Source of the DNA: CAYXDO01 sp964463485
Lineage (GTDB): Bacteria; Myxococcota; Kuafuiibacteriia; Kuafuiibacteriales; Kuafuiibacteriaceae
Direction: 5' to 3'
DNA: 64,000 nt
NCBI GenBank assembly: GCA_964463485.1
Contig: CAYXDO010000047.1
Location: forward strand, 1-64,000
The notes under the pieces were generated by a model, which searched no databases, was not told the DNA's origin, and worked only from the letters and a program-made list of their open reading frames with translations. The position numbers and the translations under genes are program-made. This document shows, piece by piece, positions 16,957 to 24,391 of the stretch; the first letter of the stretch is position 1; the number at the start of each line of letters is the position of its first letter.

Positions 16957-18093
16957 ATGCCGTCGCCCAGCGAGGATCGCGAGCCGAGCACGAAACTCAT
17001 CGCCTTCTACCTGCCCCAGTTCCACCCCATTCCGGAAAACGATGAATGGTGGGGGACTGGATTCACCGAGTGGACCAACGTCGCGAAGGCGAAGCCGCTG
17101 TTTCCGGGTCACTATCAGCCGCATCTGCCGGCCGATCTGGGGTTCTATGACCTCCGAGTACCGGAGACGCGGGAAGCTCAGGCGGACCTGGCCAGGCGCT
17201 ACGGGGTCACCGCCTTCTGCTACTGGCACTATTGGTTCGGCGGCGGGCGTAGAATTCTCGAGCGGCCTTTCGCGGAGGTGCTCGAGTCGGGACGACCGAA
17301 TTTTCCGTTTTGCCTGGCCTGGGCCAACGAGACTTGGACCGGGATTTGGCACGGAGCTCCTAAACGAGTCTTGATCGAGCAAACCTATCCTGGTGAGGAC
17401 GACCATCGGCGACACTTCGATCTTTTGCTGAAGGCCTTCAGCGATCCGAGGTACTTGAGGGTCGAGGGCAAGCCGGTGTTCCTCGTGCTTCGCCCGGCCG
17501 GGTTGCCTGACTCCGAGAGGGTACTAGACCTTTGGCGAACCTTGGCGGTCAAGAGTGGGCTCGCTGGCCTTCACTTCGTCGCGCTCGCCTTCGATGAGTC
17601 GCTCGAAGGCGTCGGGCCCGGGTTCGACGGAGTGACTCTGAGCTCGACGGGTCGCGTTCGCTCGGCCCGTCCGCACCGCATGAGAGCTCGAATTCTTCGG
17701 CAAGCACGATCCTTCTCCGGGACTCGGACGCTGGCCCTAGCGGTACCCAAGTGGCTCGAGCACGTCTACTCCTACCGCGACGCCTACCCCCTGCTGGTGA
17801 GCTCCAAGTCCATGAGTCGCGAATACTATCCGTGTGTGATCCCCAATTGGGACAACACGCCGCGGTCGGGCGTGAACGGAGTCGTCCTGCACGGCTCCAC
17901 GCCCGAGCTCTTCCGGCTGCATCTTCGAAAGGCGTTGGAAAAGGCTCGAGAGGTCCCGAAATCTCGTCGCATCGTATTCATCAAGTCCTGGAACGAGTGG
18001 GCCGAAGGAAATCACCTCGAGCCGGACGCTCGATTTGGGCACGCGTATCTCAAAGTGCTCAAGCAGGAAGCCGCCCAGGCGGAGGATCGCTGA
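16957..18093 (+). CDS. WbsX-like (GH99-related) polysaccharide biosynthesis protein
   Basis: This 378-residue protein matches the WbsX family found in O-antigen and capsule loci, which is distantly related to GH99 endo-mannosidases. Diagnostic blocks are KLIAFYLPQFHPIPEND, WWGTGFTEWTNVAKAKPLF, GHYQPHLPADLGFYDLR, AFCYWHYWFGGGRRILERP, FCLAWANETWT and the C-terminal FIKSWNEWAEGNHLEPD. No signal peptide is seen, so it is probably cytoplasmic. Family members are often annotated as glycosyltransferases, but the fold suggests a TIM-barrel hydrolase or transferase and the reaction is not settled. Its stop overlaps the ATG of the GMC oxidoreductase (TGATG), so the two are translationally coupled. Confidence 0.87.
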   Translation: MPSPSEDREPSTKLIAFYLPQFHPIPENDEWWGTGFTEWTNVAKAKPLFPGHYQPHLPADLGFYDLRVPETREAQADLARRYGVTAFCYWHYWFGGGRRILERPFAEVLESGRPNFPFCLAWANETWTGIWHGAPKRVLIEQTYPGEDDHRRHFDLLLKAFSDPRYLRVEGKPVFLVLRPAGLPDSERVLDLWRTLAVKSGLAGLHFVALAFDESLEGVGPGFDGVTLSSTGRVRSARPHRMRARILRQARSFSGTRTLALAVPKWLEHVYSYRDAYPLLVSSKSMSREYYPCVIPNWDNTPRSGVNGVVLHGSTPELFRLHLRKALEKAREVPKSRRIVFIKSWNEWAEGNHLEPDARFGHAYLKVLKQEAAQAEDR

Positions 18094-19637
18094 TGCTCGA
18101 TTTGGAGAAAGCTGACTGCCCGAGCGCCGTGACCGCTGGTGTGTGTGTCATTGGTTCGGGGGCCGCGGGGAGCTACGTCGCCGCCCGGCTGGCGCGGATG
18201 GGGCACAACGTGGCGCTCTTGGAAGCGGGTGGCACCGACGTCATCGGGTGCACCGAAGCTGGGTTCGAGCCGATCTCGAGTGGAGCTCGGTATGGCGGCG
18301 TCTACGAAGGACGCGGCTTTGGGTTAGGTGGCACTTCCGCGCTGTGGGGCGGCGCGCTGATCCCTCACGATCACACCGACATTCGACCGGAGGATCCGAC
18401 CTTCGAGGCTTGGCAAGTCATCGTCGGCGCTGTCAATCAGAACGTCTCCTTGGTCCGCAAGACCCTGGGTCTCGACACGCCCACCGACTTTGGTACGCGC
18501 GCGTCCGAGATTCTGGGTCCCCTCAAGAGCAGGTTCGAGTCCGCCGGACTCTCTCCCATCGTTTCGGAGATGATTCCATTCCGGCTGCGCAACCTATCGC
18601 GGTTGCTGCCTGGCGAGGGTCGGGTTCGAGTGTTTCTCAACTCGACGGTCCGTTCCCTCACCGTCGCCAGCCCACAGGGGTCGCCCCGGATCGTCGAGGC
18701 GACTGCGGTGAGTCGGAGCGGCCGAGCTCTTGGCGTCCGGGCCGAGACGTTCGTGATCGCGGCAGGAGCGATCGAGTCCGCTCGGGTGCTTCTCGAGCTC
18801 GACGGCGCGACCAACGGACAAGTGTTGAAGGGTCGGGAGTCGATCGGCGTCGGACTCTCGGACCATCTCTCCGTTCGCGGCGCCGACGTTCACAAGAGCT
18901 CCCTCAAGCTCGCGAGCGAGCTGTTCGCGCCGCATTTCGATGGCTCGGTGCTTCGAGCGGTGCGGCTTCGTGACACGACGGTCGGGATGTCGCTCCCACG
19001 ACACTTCATGCACGTGGTCTTTCCGATCGAGAACGCTGGATTTCAGCTCGCCAAAAACGTACTCGGCAGCCTTCAAAAGCGCTCACTGCCACGAGTGAGT
19101 ATCGAAGAGGCCGCGAGCGGCTTCGCTGGGCTCACGGCCCTGGCGTTCGGACGGTACGCCCGGCAGCGCCTGCATGTTCCGGCCGACACGGCGTCGGGCC
19201 TGCAGCTCGATATCGAGCAAACGCCGAGCCGAGACAACTTCGTCTCGCTGTCCAGCGAGGTCGATGCCTATGGCCGCCCCCGAGCCGCAGTTCGGTGGTC
19301 GATCGCAGAGTCCGACCTCGATTACCTGCGGTCCCTTCAGACTCGAATCCTCGGCAAGTGGGCGAGCCTCGGAGGGCTTCCGGCCCTGGTACCCGTCCCC
19401 GTCGGGACCATCAGCTCGAAATTGCATGACTCTTACCATCCAGTGGGAACCTGCCGGATGGGGCGGGGACCCGAGAGCGTCGTGGACTTCGAGCTTCGCG
19501 CGCGCGGGCTCGGCAACCTCCACGTCCTGAGCACGGGCGTGCTGCCGACGGCCGGCTCTGCAAACCCAACCCTCACCCTCCTTTGCCTGGCCGAGCAGCT
19601 CGTCACCAATTTGTCCGGACGCAAAGCGCCGGCCTGA
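18093..19637 (+). CDS. GMC family FAD-dependent oxidoreductase
   Basis: This 514-residue flavoenzyme oxidises a primary or secondary alcohol, probably on a sugar or polyol. The N-terminal FAD fold has VCVIGSGAAGSYVAARLARM (residues 18-37) and ALLEAGG, with Glu44 expected to bind the ribose. GFGLGGTSALWGGAL matches the GMC signature 1 region. FVIAAGAIESARVLL matches signature 2. The C-terminus has HPVGTCRMG with the catalytic His, and TAGSANPTLTLLCLAEQL with the partner Asn. The start ATG at 18093 overlaps the WbsX stop. A longer frame from 17751 is out of register with the family and is ignored. It may produce a keto-sugar or aldehyde group within the same glycan pathway, which is an inference from context. 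Confidence 0.85.
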   Translation: MLDLEKADCPSAVTAGVCVIGSGAAGSYVAARLARMGHNVALLEAGGTDVIGCTEAGFEPISSGARYGGVYEGRGFGLGGTSALWGGALIPHDHTDIRPEDPTFEAWQVIVGAVNQNVSLVRKTLGLDTPTDFGTRASEILGPLKSRFESAGLSPIVSEMIPFRLRNLSRLLPGEGRVRVFLNSTVRSLTVASPQGSPRIVEATAVSRSGRALGVRAETFVIAAGAIESARVLLELDGATNGQVLKGRESIGVGLSDHLSVRGADVHKSSLKLASELFAPHFDGSVLRAVRLRDTTVGMSLPRHFMHVVFPIENAGFQLAKNVLGSLQKRSLPRVSIEEAASGFAGLTALAFGRYARQRLHVPADTASGLQLDIEQTPSRDNFVSLSSEVDAYGRPRAAVRWSIAESDLDYLRSLQTRILGKWASLGGLPALVPVPVGTISSKLHDSYHPVGTCRMGRGPESVVDFELRARGLGNLHVLSTGVLPTAGSANPTLTLLCLAEQLVTNLSGRKAPA

Positions 19638-19645
19638 GCACAGTC

Positions 19646-21058
19646 GTGTCGGTCAATGAATTCAACGGCCTAGGGAGCCGCCTCAGCACTCGGCTCGGCG
19701 ACTCGGAGGCCCTGAATACTCAACCTCGCGCGAGACACGTATGTGCGAGCGAGAGCGATCGCGTGGCGTCCCCCAAACCCCCGGCGGCTGGGCAACTTCG
19801 ACCCCCAGTCATTCACTGCGTCTACCGAGAAGGACTCTCGGCGATCTTCCGTTCGCAGATTCTCACCCCGGTCCGCCAATACCAGAGCGACGGCTGGGAC
19901 GTCCGCCTCGTCGTATTCACACCCATTGGAGAGTACCTTCGCAGGCCCGCCCGAGAGGCTTGGGAGTCTCAGTCGGCAGCCATTCGGGAGGTCGTTGGTG
20001 GCCGCTTCCATCGCCTCCCTTCGGGACCCGCTCGCATCCACAGCCTGCGGGCGGACGCTCTACTCTTCAAGACATGGATTCATGAGCAGCCGTGGGTAGA
20101 CCAGCCCTTCATCCTGCATTGCCGTGGGCGGTCGATGACTCTGATCGCAGCGCAGGCTCTCACGCAGCTTCCGCACGGGCGCCTGATCTTCGACTGCCGC
20201 GGACTTGGGCATGTCGAGGGATCGGGTCGGGGCAACTCTGAATCAACGGGTCTGGCGAAGTTGGATCGCGAGGCGGTTCGCCGCGCAGACGTCGTGTTAT
20301 GCGTCTCCGACACGATGAAGCGGGTCCTCGAGCCCGTGGCCGCGGGAAAGGCGGTCGTCGTCTCGCCCTGCGTTGTGGACACTGCGCACTTCGCGGCACA
20401 GATGCGTCACCGCGACCGGATTCGAGAAGAGCTCGGACTCACTCGTCGATTCGTAGTCGTCTATTGCGGCAGCCTCACGCCCTGGCAGCTTCCGGAGCAC
20501 TCCGCCCGGGTATTCAAGATCATTCGTCAAGTGGACCGGACGGCCCATTTCCTGGCGGTAACGACTCAGCCGGACACCATGCGTCGACGCCTTCACCAAG
20601 CGGGGTTGTCAGACCAGAGCATGACGGTGGTTTCGGTTCCGCACGAAGAGGTGGGCAACTACCTCGCGGCCGGCGACGTCGGGTTGCTCCTGCGCGAGTC
20701 GAGGTTCTTCAACGAGGTCGCGTCCCCGGTCAAGTTCGCGGAGTACCTCGCGGCCGGAATGCCGGTGATACTCACCGAAGGGATCGGTGACTACTCGGAG
20801 ATGGTGTCCCGCGAAGACCTTGGGCTCGTAATAGACATCGATGATTCGGGAACGGAGCTCGAGCGGAGAGTCGGAGACTTCGTGGCGCGCGTGACCGAGA
20901 ACCGCACCGAGCTCCAAGAGCGGTGCTCCGGAGCCGCGCGCCGATGGCTGGATGCGACTCAGCGCCAGGATCGGGTCGTGAGGCTCTACACCGCGCTCGC
21001 GGGCGGCGAGCGACCTCAGGACCAGCCCGACTCAGCGGCCCCCGGGCTCGCGCGCTAG
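19646..21058 (+). CDS. Glycosyltransferase family 4-like (GT-B)
   Basis: This GT-B retaining glycosyltransferase has about 470 residues. The C-terminal domain is clear: FVVVYCGSLTPWQLPEHS, then NYLAAGDVGLLLRES and the EFAEYLAAGMPVILTEGIGD region, where Glu in E-x7-E-type loops binds the donor. The N-terminal domain shows VIHCVYREGLSAIFRSQI, then LIFDCRGLGHVEGSG and a VAAGKAVVVSPCVVDTAHF linker. The true start is unclear. GTG at 19646, 8 bases after the GMC stop, is the most economical, and the first ~45 residues are not conserved. It is probably the third gene of the WbsX-GMC operon. Its last 27 bases overlap the convergent galE gene. Confidence 0.8.
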   Translation: MSVNEFNGLGSRLSTRLGDSEALNTQPRARHVCASESDRVASPKPPAAGQLRPPVIHCVYREGLSAIFRSQILTPVRQYQSDGWDVRLVVFTPIGEYLRRPAREAWESQSAAIREVVGGRFHRLPSGPARIHSLRADALLFKTWIHEQPWVDQPFILHCRGRSMTLIAAQALTQLPHGRLIFDCRGLGHVEGSGRGNSESTGLAKLDREAVRRADVVLCVSDTMKRVLEPVAAGKAVVVSPCVVDTAHFAAQMRHRDRIREELGLTRRFVVVYCGSLTPWQLPEHSARVFKIIRQVDRTAHFLAVTTQPDTMRRRLHQAGLSDQSMTVVSVPHEEVGNYLAAGDVGLLLRESRFFNEVASPVKFAEYLAAGMPVILTEGIGDYSEMVSREDLGLVIDIDDSGTELERRVGDFVARVTENRTELQERCSGAARRWLDATQRQDRVVRLYTALAGGERPQDQPDSAAPGLAR

Positions 21059-22021
21059 CCAGTCGCAGGCGTGCCGAATCATGAGCTCGAGCGCGGAATA
21101 GGCCGGCCGCCAACCCAAGACCTCCTTGGCCCTTCGCGCATCGGCGACGAGCACGGCGGGGTCTCCTGGGCGCCTTGGCGCTTCGCGGATCGCTATTTTC
21201 GCGCCAGCGACATCCTCGGCGCACGCGATCACTTCTCGCACCGAAAAGCCGGCTCCGTTGCCCAGGTTGAAGCTCTGACTCTTGCCCTCTCGGGCGAGGA
21301 ATTCGAGCGCCAGCAAGTGGGCCTGAGAAATGTCGACGACGTGAATGTAGTCTCGAACGCAAGTCCCGTCGGACGTCGGATAGTCGGTTCCATAGATCGA
21401 AAACGAAGGTCGCAAGCCGAGCGCCGCCTGGAGCACCAGCGGGATGACATGAGTCTCGGGGTCGTGAAGCTCACCCGCTCGGCCGCGAGGGTCCGCGCCT
21501 GCGGCGTTGAAATAGCGCAAGACGACGGACTTCAGCCCGTAAGCCTGGTCGAAGTCTCGAAGGATCTGCTCGACCATGAGTTTGCTGAACCCATACGGAT
21601 TGATCGGCAGCTGGGGCGTGTCCTCGTCGATCGGCTTGCCCGAGCCATGGCCGAACGTGGAGCAAGTCGAAGAAAAAACGAACTGCTTCACGTTCGCTTC
21701 GAGCATCGTCTCGAGCAGAGCGAGCGTGGCGCCGACATTATTTCGGTAATACTTCGCAGGATCGGTGACAGACTCTCCGACGTAGGCGTGCGCGGAGAAA
21801 TGCATGACCGCGTCGACTCGCTCTTCCTCGAACACCGGACGGAGCGCCGCCCTATCGGAGATATCAGCGCGCACGAAGCGCACATTCGGGTGGTCCGGCA
21901 CCAGCCGGCGATGGCCGGTGCACAGATTATCCACGACGATCACCCGATCGCGCTCGAGCAAGTCCAAGACCGCGTGGGAGCCGATGTAGCCGGCACCCCC
22001 TGTGACCATGATTGTCGCCAC
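21032..22021 (-). CDS. galE: UDP-glucose 4-epimerase
   Basis: This 329-residue short-chain dehydrogenase interconverts UDP-glucose and UDP-galactose (or the GlcNAc/GalNAc forms) with bound NAD. It has the Rossmann motif TGGAGYIGSH (residues 7-16), the catalytic pair Tyr143 and Lys147 in NPYGFSKLM, and Ser118 in VFSSTCSTFG. The family's VRDYIHVVD and FNLGNGAGFSVREVI are both present. It starts 7 bases after the stop of the small PqqD-like gene, making it the last gene of a four-gene leftward operon. It supplies galactose-type donors for the surrounding glycosyltransferases. Length is typical of GalE. Confidence 0.95.
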   Translation of the reverse strand: MATIMVTGGAGYIGSHAVLDLLERDRVIVVDNLCTGHRRLVPDHPNVRFVRADISDRAALRPVFEEERVDAVMHFSAHAYVGESVTDPAKYYRNNVGATLALLETMLEANVKQFVFSSTCSTFGHGSGKPIDEDTPQLPINPYGFSKLMVEQILRDFDQAYGLKSVVLRYFNAAGADPRGRAGELHDPETHVIPLVLQAALGLRPSFSIYGTDYPTSDGTCVRDYIHVVDISQAHLLALEFLAREGKSQSFNLGNGAGFSVREVIACAEDVAGAKIAIREAPRRPGDPAVLVADARRAKEVLGWRPAYSALELMIRHACDWLAREPGGR

Positions 22022-22028
22022 GTCGGAC

Positions 22029-22301
22029 TCAGGACGGTTCGAAACGAATGAGGCTCTCGTTGGCGAGCTCCTCGCCGAAACGGAGCACGGTCTCGCGCGC
22101 GCGGTCCACCGTCACGTCGAAGTGGCGCTCCAGCTTCTCTACGATGGCTTCGAGGCTCTGGCCGGATTCGATGCCTGTCCAGATGAAACAGCCGACCTCG
22201 TTGAGGCTGTAGTACCGCTGCGTGTCGAGGTGAAGCAACATCCCCTCGCGCTCGTCGATCGCCGTGAACATCACGCGGGGGTTGGGGGTAGCCGTTCTCA
22301 C
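22029..22301 (-). CDS. PqqD-like (RRE fold) small protein, downstream copy
   Basis: This 90-residue protein has the PqqD / RiPP-recognition-element pattern. It shows MLLHLDTQRYYSLNEVGCFI followed by a helical Glu-rich C-terminal half (IVEKLERHFDV, then VLRFGEELANESLI). The start is GTG at 22301, preceded by GAGGAA and four bases after the kinase-like gene's stop. PqqD-fold proteins bind leader peptides and present them to modifying enzymes. They are also common as orphan partners of HPr-kinase-like proteins in polysaccharide and lasso-peptide loci. It pairs with a second PqqD-like protein at 23428-23730. No precursor peptide or radical SAM enzyme is visible nearby. Gene order is PqqD, kinase-like, PqqD, galE. 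Confidence 0.78.
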   Translation of the reverse strand: MRTATPNPRVMFTAIDEREGMLLHLDTQRYYSLNEVGCFIWTGIESGQSLEAIVEKLERHFDVTVDRARETVLRFGEELANESLIRFEPS

Positions 22302-22305
22302 TTCC

Positions 22306-23364
22306 TCATTCTCCTCGCAGGTCTTCGAGCCTTCGCACGACGTCCCCAGGTCGCTCCAAGAGGTCTCGGCCGAGCCGGACCTCGAAGGCGCGAGTTTGGC
22401 GGACCAGGGAAGCCAGGACCTCCATTTGCGGCCGCACGAGCGCCGCATCAAGAAAAATCGGACTCCCGCTCTGCTGCATGAGCGCGCCCATCGCTTGCCC
22501 GCGACTGAGCGCGGACGACTGAGATAGTTGCTCGTCCACGATTCGCGGGAAGAGGAGCACACTCGGTCTGCAGCTCCGCTGAAATGAGTCCGGGTAGATT
22601 GGAGCGAGGTCCGTGAGGATCTTCTCGTCGGGGCCCAGCCCCGCGACGACGCCTCGCTCGACCTCCGGAAACCGTTGGATCGTGGTGGGCGTGAAGGCGA
22701 ACAAGCGTCGAACCGCGACCGCCATGACGGCGTCCCCCTCTCGCTGTAAGACGATCGAGTCGTCACCCAGCGTCCGCCAACCAACCCCGAGCATGGCCAG
22801 GCTCAACGTGGTCTTTCCAGAGCCGGACGGTCCGACGACGAGAGTCCCACCTGGCCCGCGCGAAACGCCGTTGGCGTGCAAGCCCCAGAACCCATGTTGG
22901 CGTCCAACCGTCACGAAGCAGGCGACGAAAAAATCGCGTTGTGCGGCCGGCGGCCGACTCCAAAAAGTGTCCTCCAGGCTCCCGGTGACGGCCTCTCCGC
23001 CCTCGGCGCGAAGCCACGACGGACCGCAGCCGAAGACGACCGAACCCCCATCCTTTCGAACCGAGAGATAGCTGGTTTCGAAGGTGGCACCGGCCGCAGG
23101 GAGCTCTGGCGCCGACCGGCCGGCTTCGAGGTCGATGACACAGTGAATGCGGGAGAGCTCCGCCCCGCCTGGCTCGATCGCGAGCAAACCTCGCCAAAGG
23201 GCTGCGAGCGCTTCAAACGTGCCCGCCGGACACCGAAGCTCGATGCCCATGCCGAAAACCGAGAATCTCCCGCGAGCCATGCCTCCGGGCGCATCACTCG
23301 CGGCAACGATGGGAGCGCCCGGCGGCACGCGCGACTCGATGGCACGCGCGACTCGATCTGGCAA
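22306..23364 (-). CDS. HPr kinase/phosphorylase-related P-loop protein
   Basis: This protein has up to 352 residues. The C-terminal half resembles HprK: P-loop VVGPSGSGKTTLSLAM at about 176-191, then WRTLGDDSIVLQREGDA, with the acidic pair Asp201-Asp202 as in HprK-related kinases. FWGLHANGVS just upstream matches the conserved His-Ala block before the P-loop. HPr itself is not encoded nearby, so the substrate may be another protein or a small molecule such as glycerate or a sugar. The first ~150 residues are unassigned. A TTG start at 23364 is given; ATG at 23280, right after CGGAGGC, is a credible alternative (324 residues). It sits between two PqqD-like genes, 4 bases before the downstream one. 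Confidence 0.78.
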   Translation of the reverse strand: MPDRVARAIESRVPPGAPIVAASDAPGGMARGRFSVFGMGIELRCPAGTFEALAALWRGLLAIEPGGAELSRIHCVIDLEAGRSAPELPAAGATFETSYLSVRKDGGSVVFGCGPSWLRAEGGEAVTGSLEDTFWSRPPAAQRDFFVACFVTVGRQHGFWGLHANGVSRGPGGTLVVGPSGSGKTTLSLAMLGVGWRTLGDDSIVLQREGDAVMAVAVRRLFAFTPTTIQRFPEVERGVVAGLGPDEKILTDLAPIYPDSFQRSCRPSVLLFPRIVDEQLSQSSALSRGQAMGALMQQSGSPIFLDAALVRPQMEVLASLVRQTRAFEVRLGRDLLERPGDVVRRLEDLRGE

Positions 23365-23427
23365 GGCCTGCGGGCTTCGCGGACTTCGCGACTCGGGCGG
23401 CGCAGCACGAAGTCAGGCCGACGTCAG

Positions 23428-23730
23428 TCAGCCCACGATGCGCACGAGCTTCTTCTCGATCATCTCGCCCAGGATTCGGAGCACGGATCGCTCACAGCGG
23501 TCCGCGGTGACATCGTACTCAGCGAGCATTCGGTCCCGCAACTCAGCGGCCGTAGAAGGATTGGCCAGGTAACTCCAGAGTCGAGCGCTCGATGAGTTCA
23601 GGCCGAAATATTCGCCCATTCGCTCACTCATCACGACGGTATCGTCGCCCACGTCAGCGCTGTGAGCCGATGGCGCGCGGGCAAAGCGGGTCTCTAAGGT
23701 GATTCTTGGGCGGGCCACTCGAACTGTCAT
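23428..23730 (-). CDS. PqqD-like (RRE fold) small protein, upstream copy
   Basis: This 100-residue protein is another PqqD/RRE-type protein. It carries VVMSERMGEYFGLNSSSARL, matching the 'aYxLNxtgaxiWxxl' core, then LWSYLANPSTAAELRDRML, where a Trp follows the core as usual. The C-terminal helix ERSVLRILGEMIEKKLVRIV is typical of the 'vl.fl..L...gLl' end. It is the first gene of the leftward kinase-like operon, 63 bases ahead of the kinase-like gene. The 138 bases between it and the divergent coiled-coil gene should hold the promoter. The two PqqD copies are only loosely similar, so they may bind different partners. Confidence 0.78.
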   Translation of the reverse strand: MTVRVARPRITLETRFARAPSAHSADVGDDTVVMSERMGEYFGLNSSSARLWSYLANPSTAAELRDRMLAEYDVTADRCERSVLRILGEMIEKKLVRIVG

Positions 23731-23868
23731 AGCAGAAGTCAGCGGCCTCGGTCACGAACGATGCGGCCGCCAGCCCGCCCTCGGGCCGCCACTCCGAGCT
23801 CCTCGTCGTACATCATCAAATCAGGATTCCGCGTTGACCGAGAATCACCAGCGCGGGATGCTCGAGGC

Positions 23869-24357
23869 GTGAGCGAACAGGACGGCGGAAACGGAGCCAG
23901 CAAAGGCTTCGCGACCATCATCGAGATCCTTGGCGAGATGTCGAAGGACATCCGACACGCCCACCATCGAATCGACGAGACGAACAGGCAGCTCGCCGAC
24001 ACGAACAGGCAGCTCGCCGACACGAACAGGCAGCTCGCCGACACCAACCGACGGCTCGACGACACCAACCGCCACCTCGGCCTGCTCGCTGAAATCGTCC
24101 AGGCGGGCTTCGATCGGGTCGCAGGCCAGATCGCCGAGATCAACGAGCGGATCGACGCGTCCAACCGGCGAGCGGAAGAGACGCTCGAGTTCCTGAAGGT
24201 CCAGAACAAAGCCTTTCAGAGCCTCTTTCGGGACGCCGACAGACTCTCGGAGAATCACGAGGAGCGAATCACCAAGCTGGAGACGCAGATACGGGAGCTC
24301 ACTCCGCGCTCGCGCGGCCCAAAGCGCGCCGCGCGCTCGCCGCGACGAAAGGAATAG
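23869..24357 (+). CDS. Coiled-coil protein with NRQLADT heptad repeats
   Basis: This is a 162-residue predicted coiled-coil protein without a recognised domain. Its core is four to five heptads (NRQLADT, NRQLADT, NRQLADT, NRRLDDT, NRHLGLL), followed by AEINERIDASNRRAEETLE and a second coil ending in LETQIRELTPRSRG with a basic tail. The DNA of the first three heptads is an exact 21-base tandem repeat (23980-24042), so its length may vary between strains. The start is taken at GTG 23869. The open frame runs back to 23761, but that part is Pro/Ser-rich and looks non-coding. It lies divergent from the PqqD operon. A scaffold or chain-length-regulator role is possible but unsupported. Confidence 0.6.
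   Translation: MSEQDGGNGASKGFATIIEILGEMSKDIRHAHHRIDETNRQLADTNRQLADTNRQLADTNRRLDDTNRHLGLLAEIVQAGFDRVAGQIAEINERIDASNRRAEETLEFLKVQNKAFQSLFRDADRLSENHEERITKLETQIRELTPRSRGPKRAARSPRRKE
23980..24063 (+). repeat. 21-bp tandem repeat inside the coiled-coil gene
   Basis: Three identical 21-base units (start 23980, 24001, 24022) and a fourth diverged unit (24043-24063) encode NRQLADT-type heptads. Being a multiple of three, gain or loss of units would keep the frame and change coiled-coil length. Confidence 0.85.
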
Positions 24358-24373
24358 GCCGGACCGACCGGCC
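24357..24373. terminator. GC hairpin between convergent genes
   Basis: GGCCGG (24357-24362) and CCGGCC (24368-24373) form a perfect 6-bp stem around ACCGA. It begins at the last base of the coiled-coil gene's stop and lies 19 bases before the convergent stop. There is no T run, so termination is only suggested. Confidence 0.35.
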
Positions 24374-24391
24374 CGAACCGGAATCATTCGA

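Noticed and set aside
16723..16957. The 78-codon upstream extension of the GT2 gene at 15821
   Set aside because: The conserved GT2 N-terminus begins at Met 16723, and the extension is unlike any GT2 leader and would abut the divergent WbsX start.
21071..22051. A 326-codon plus-strand frame opposite galE
   Set aside because: galE shows full motif agreement on the other strand; the plus frame is a shadow.
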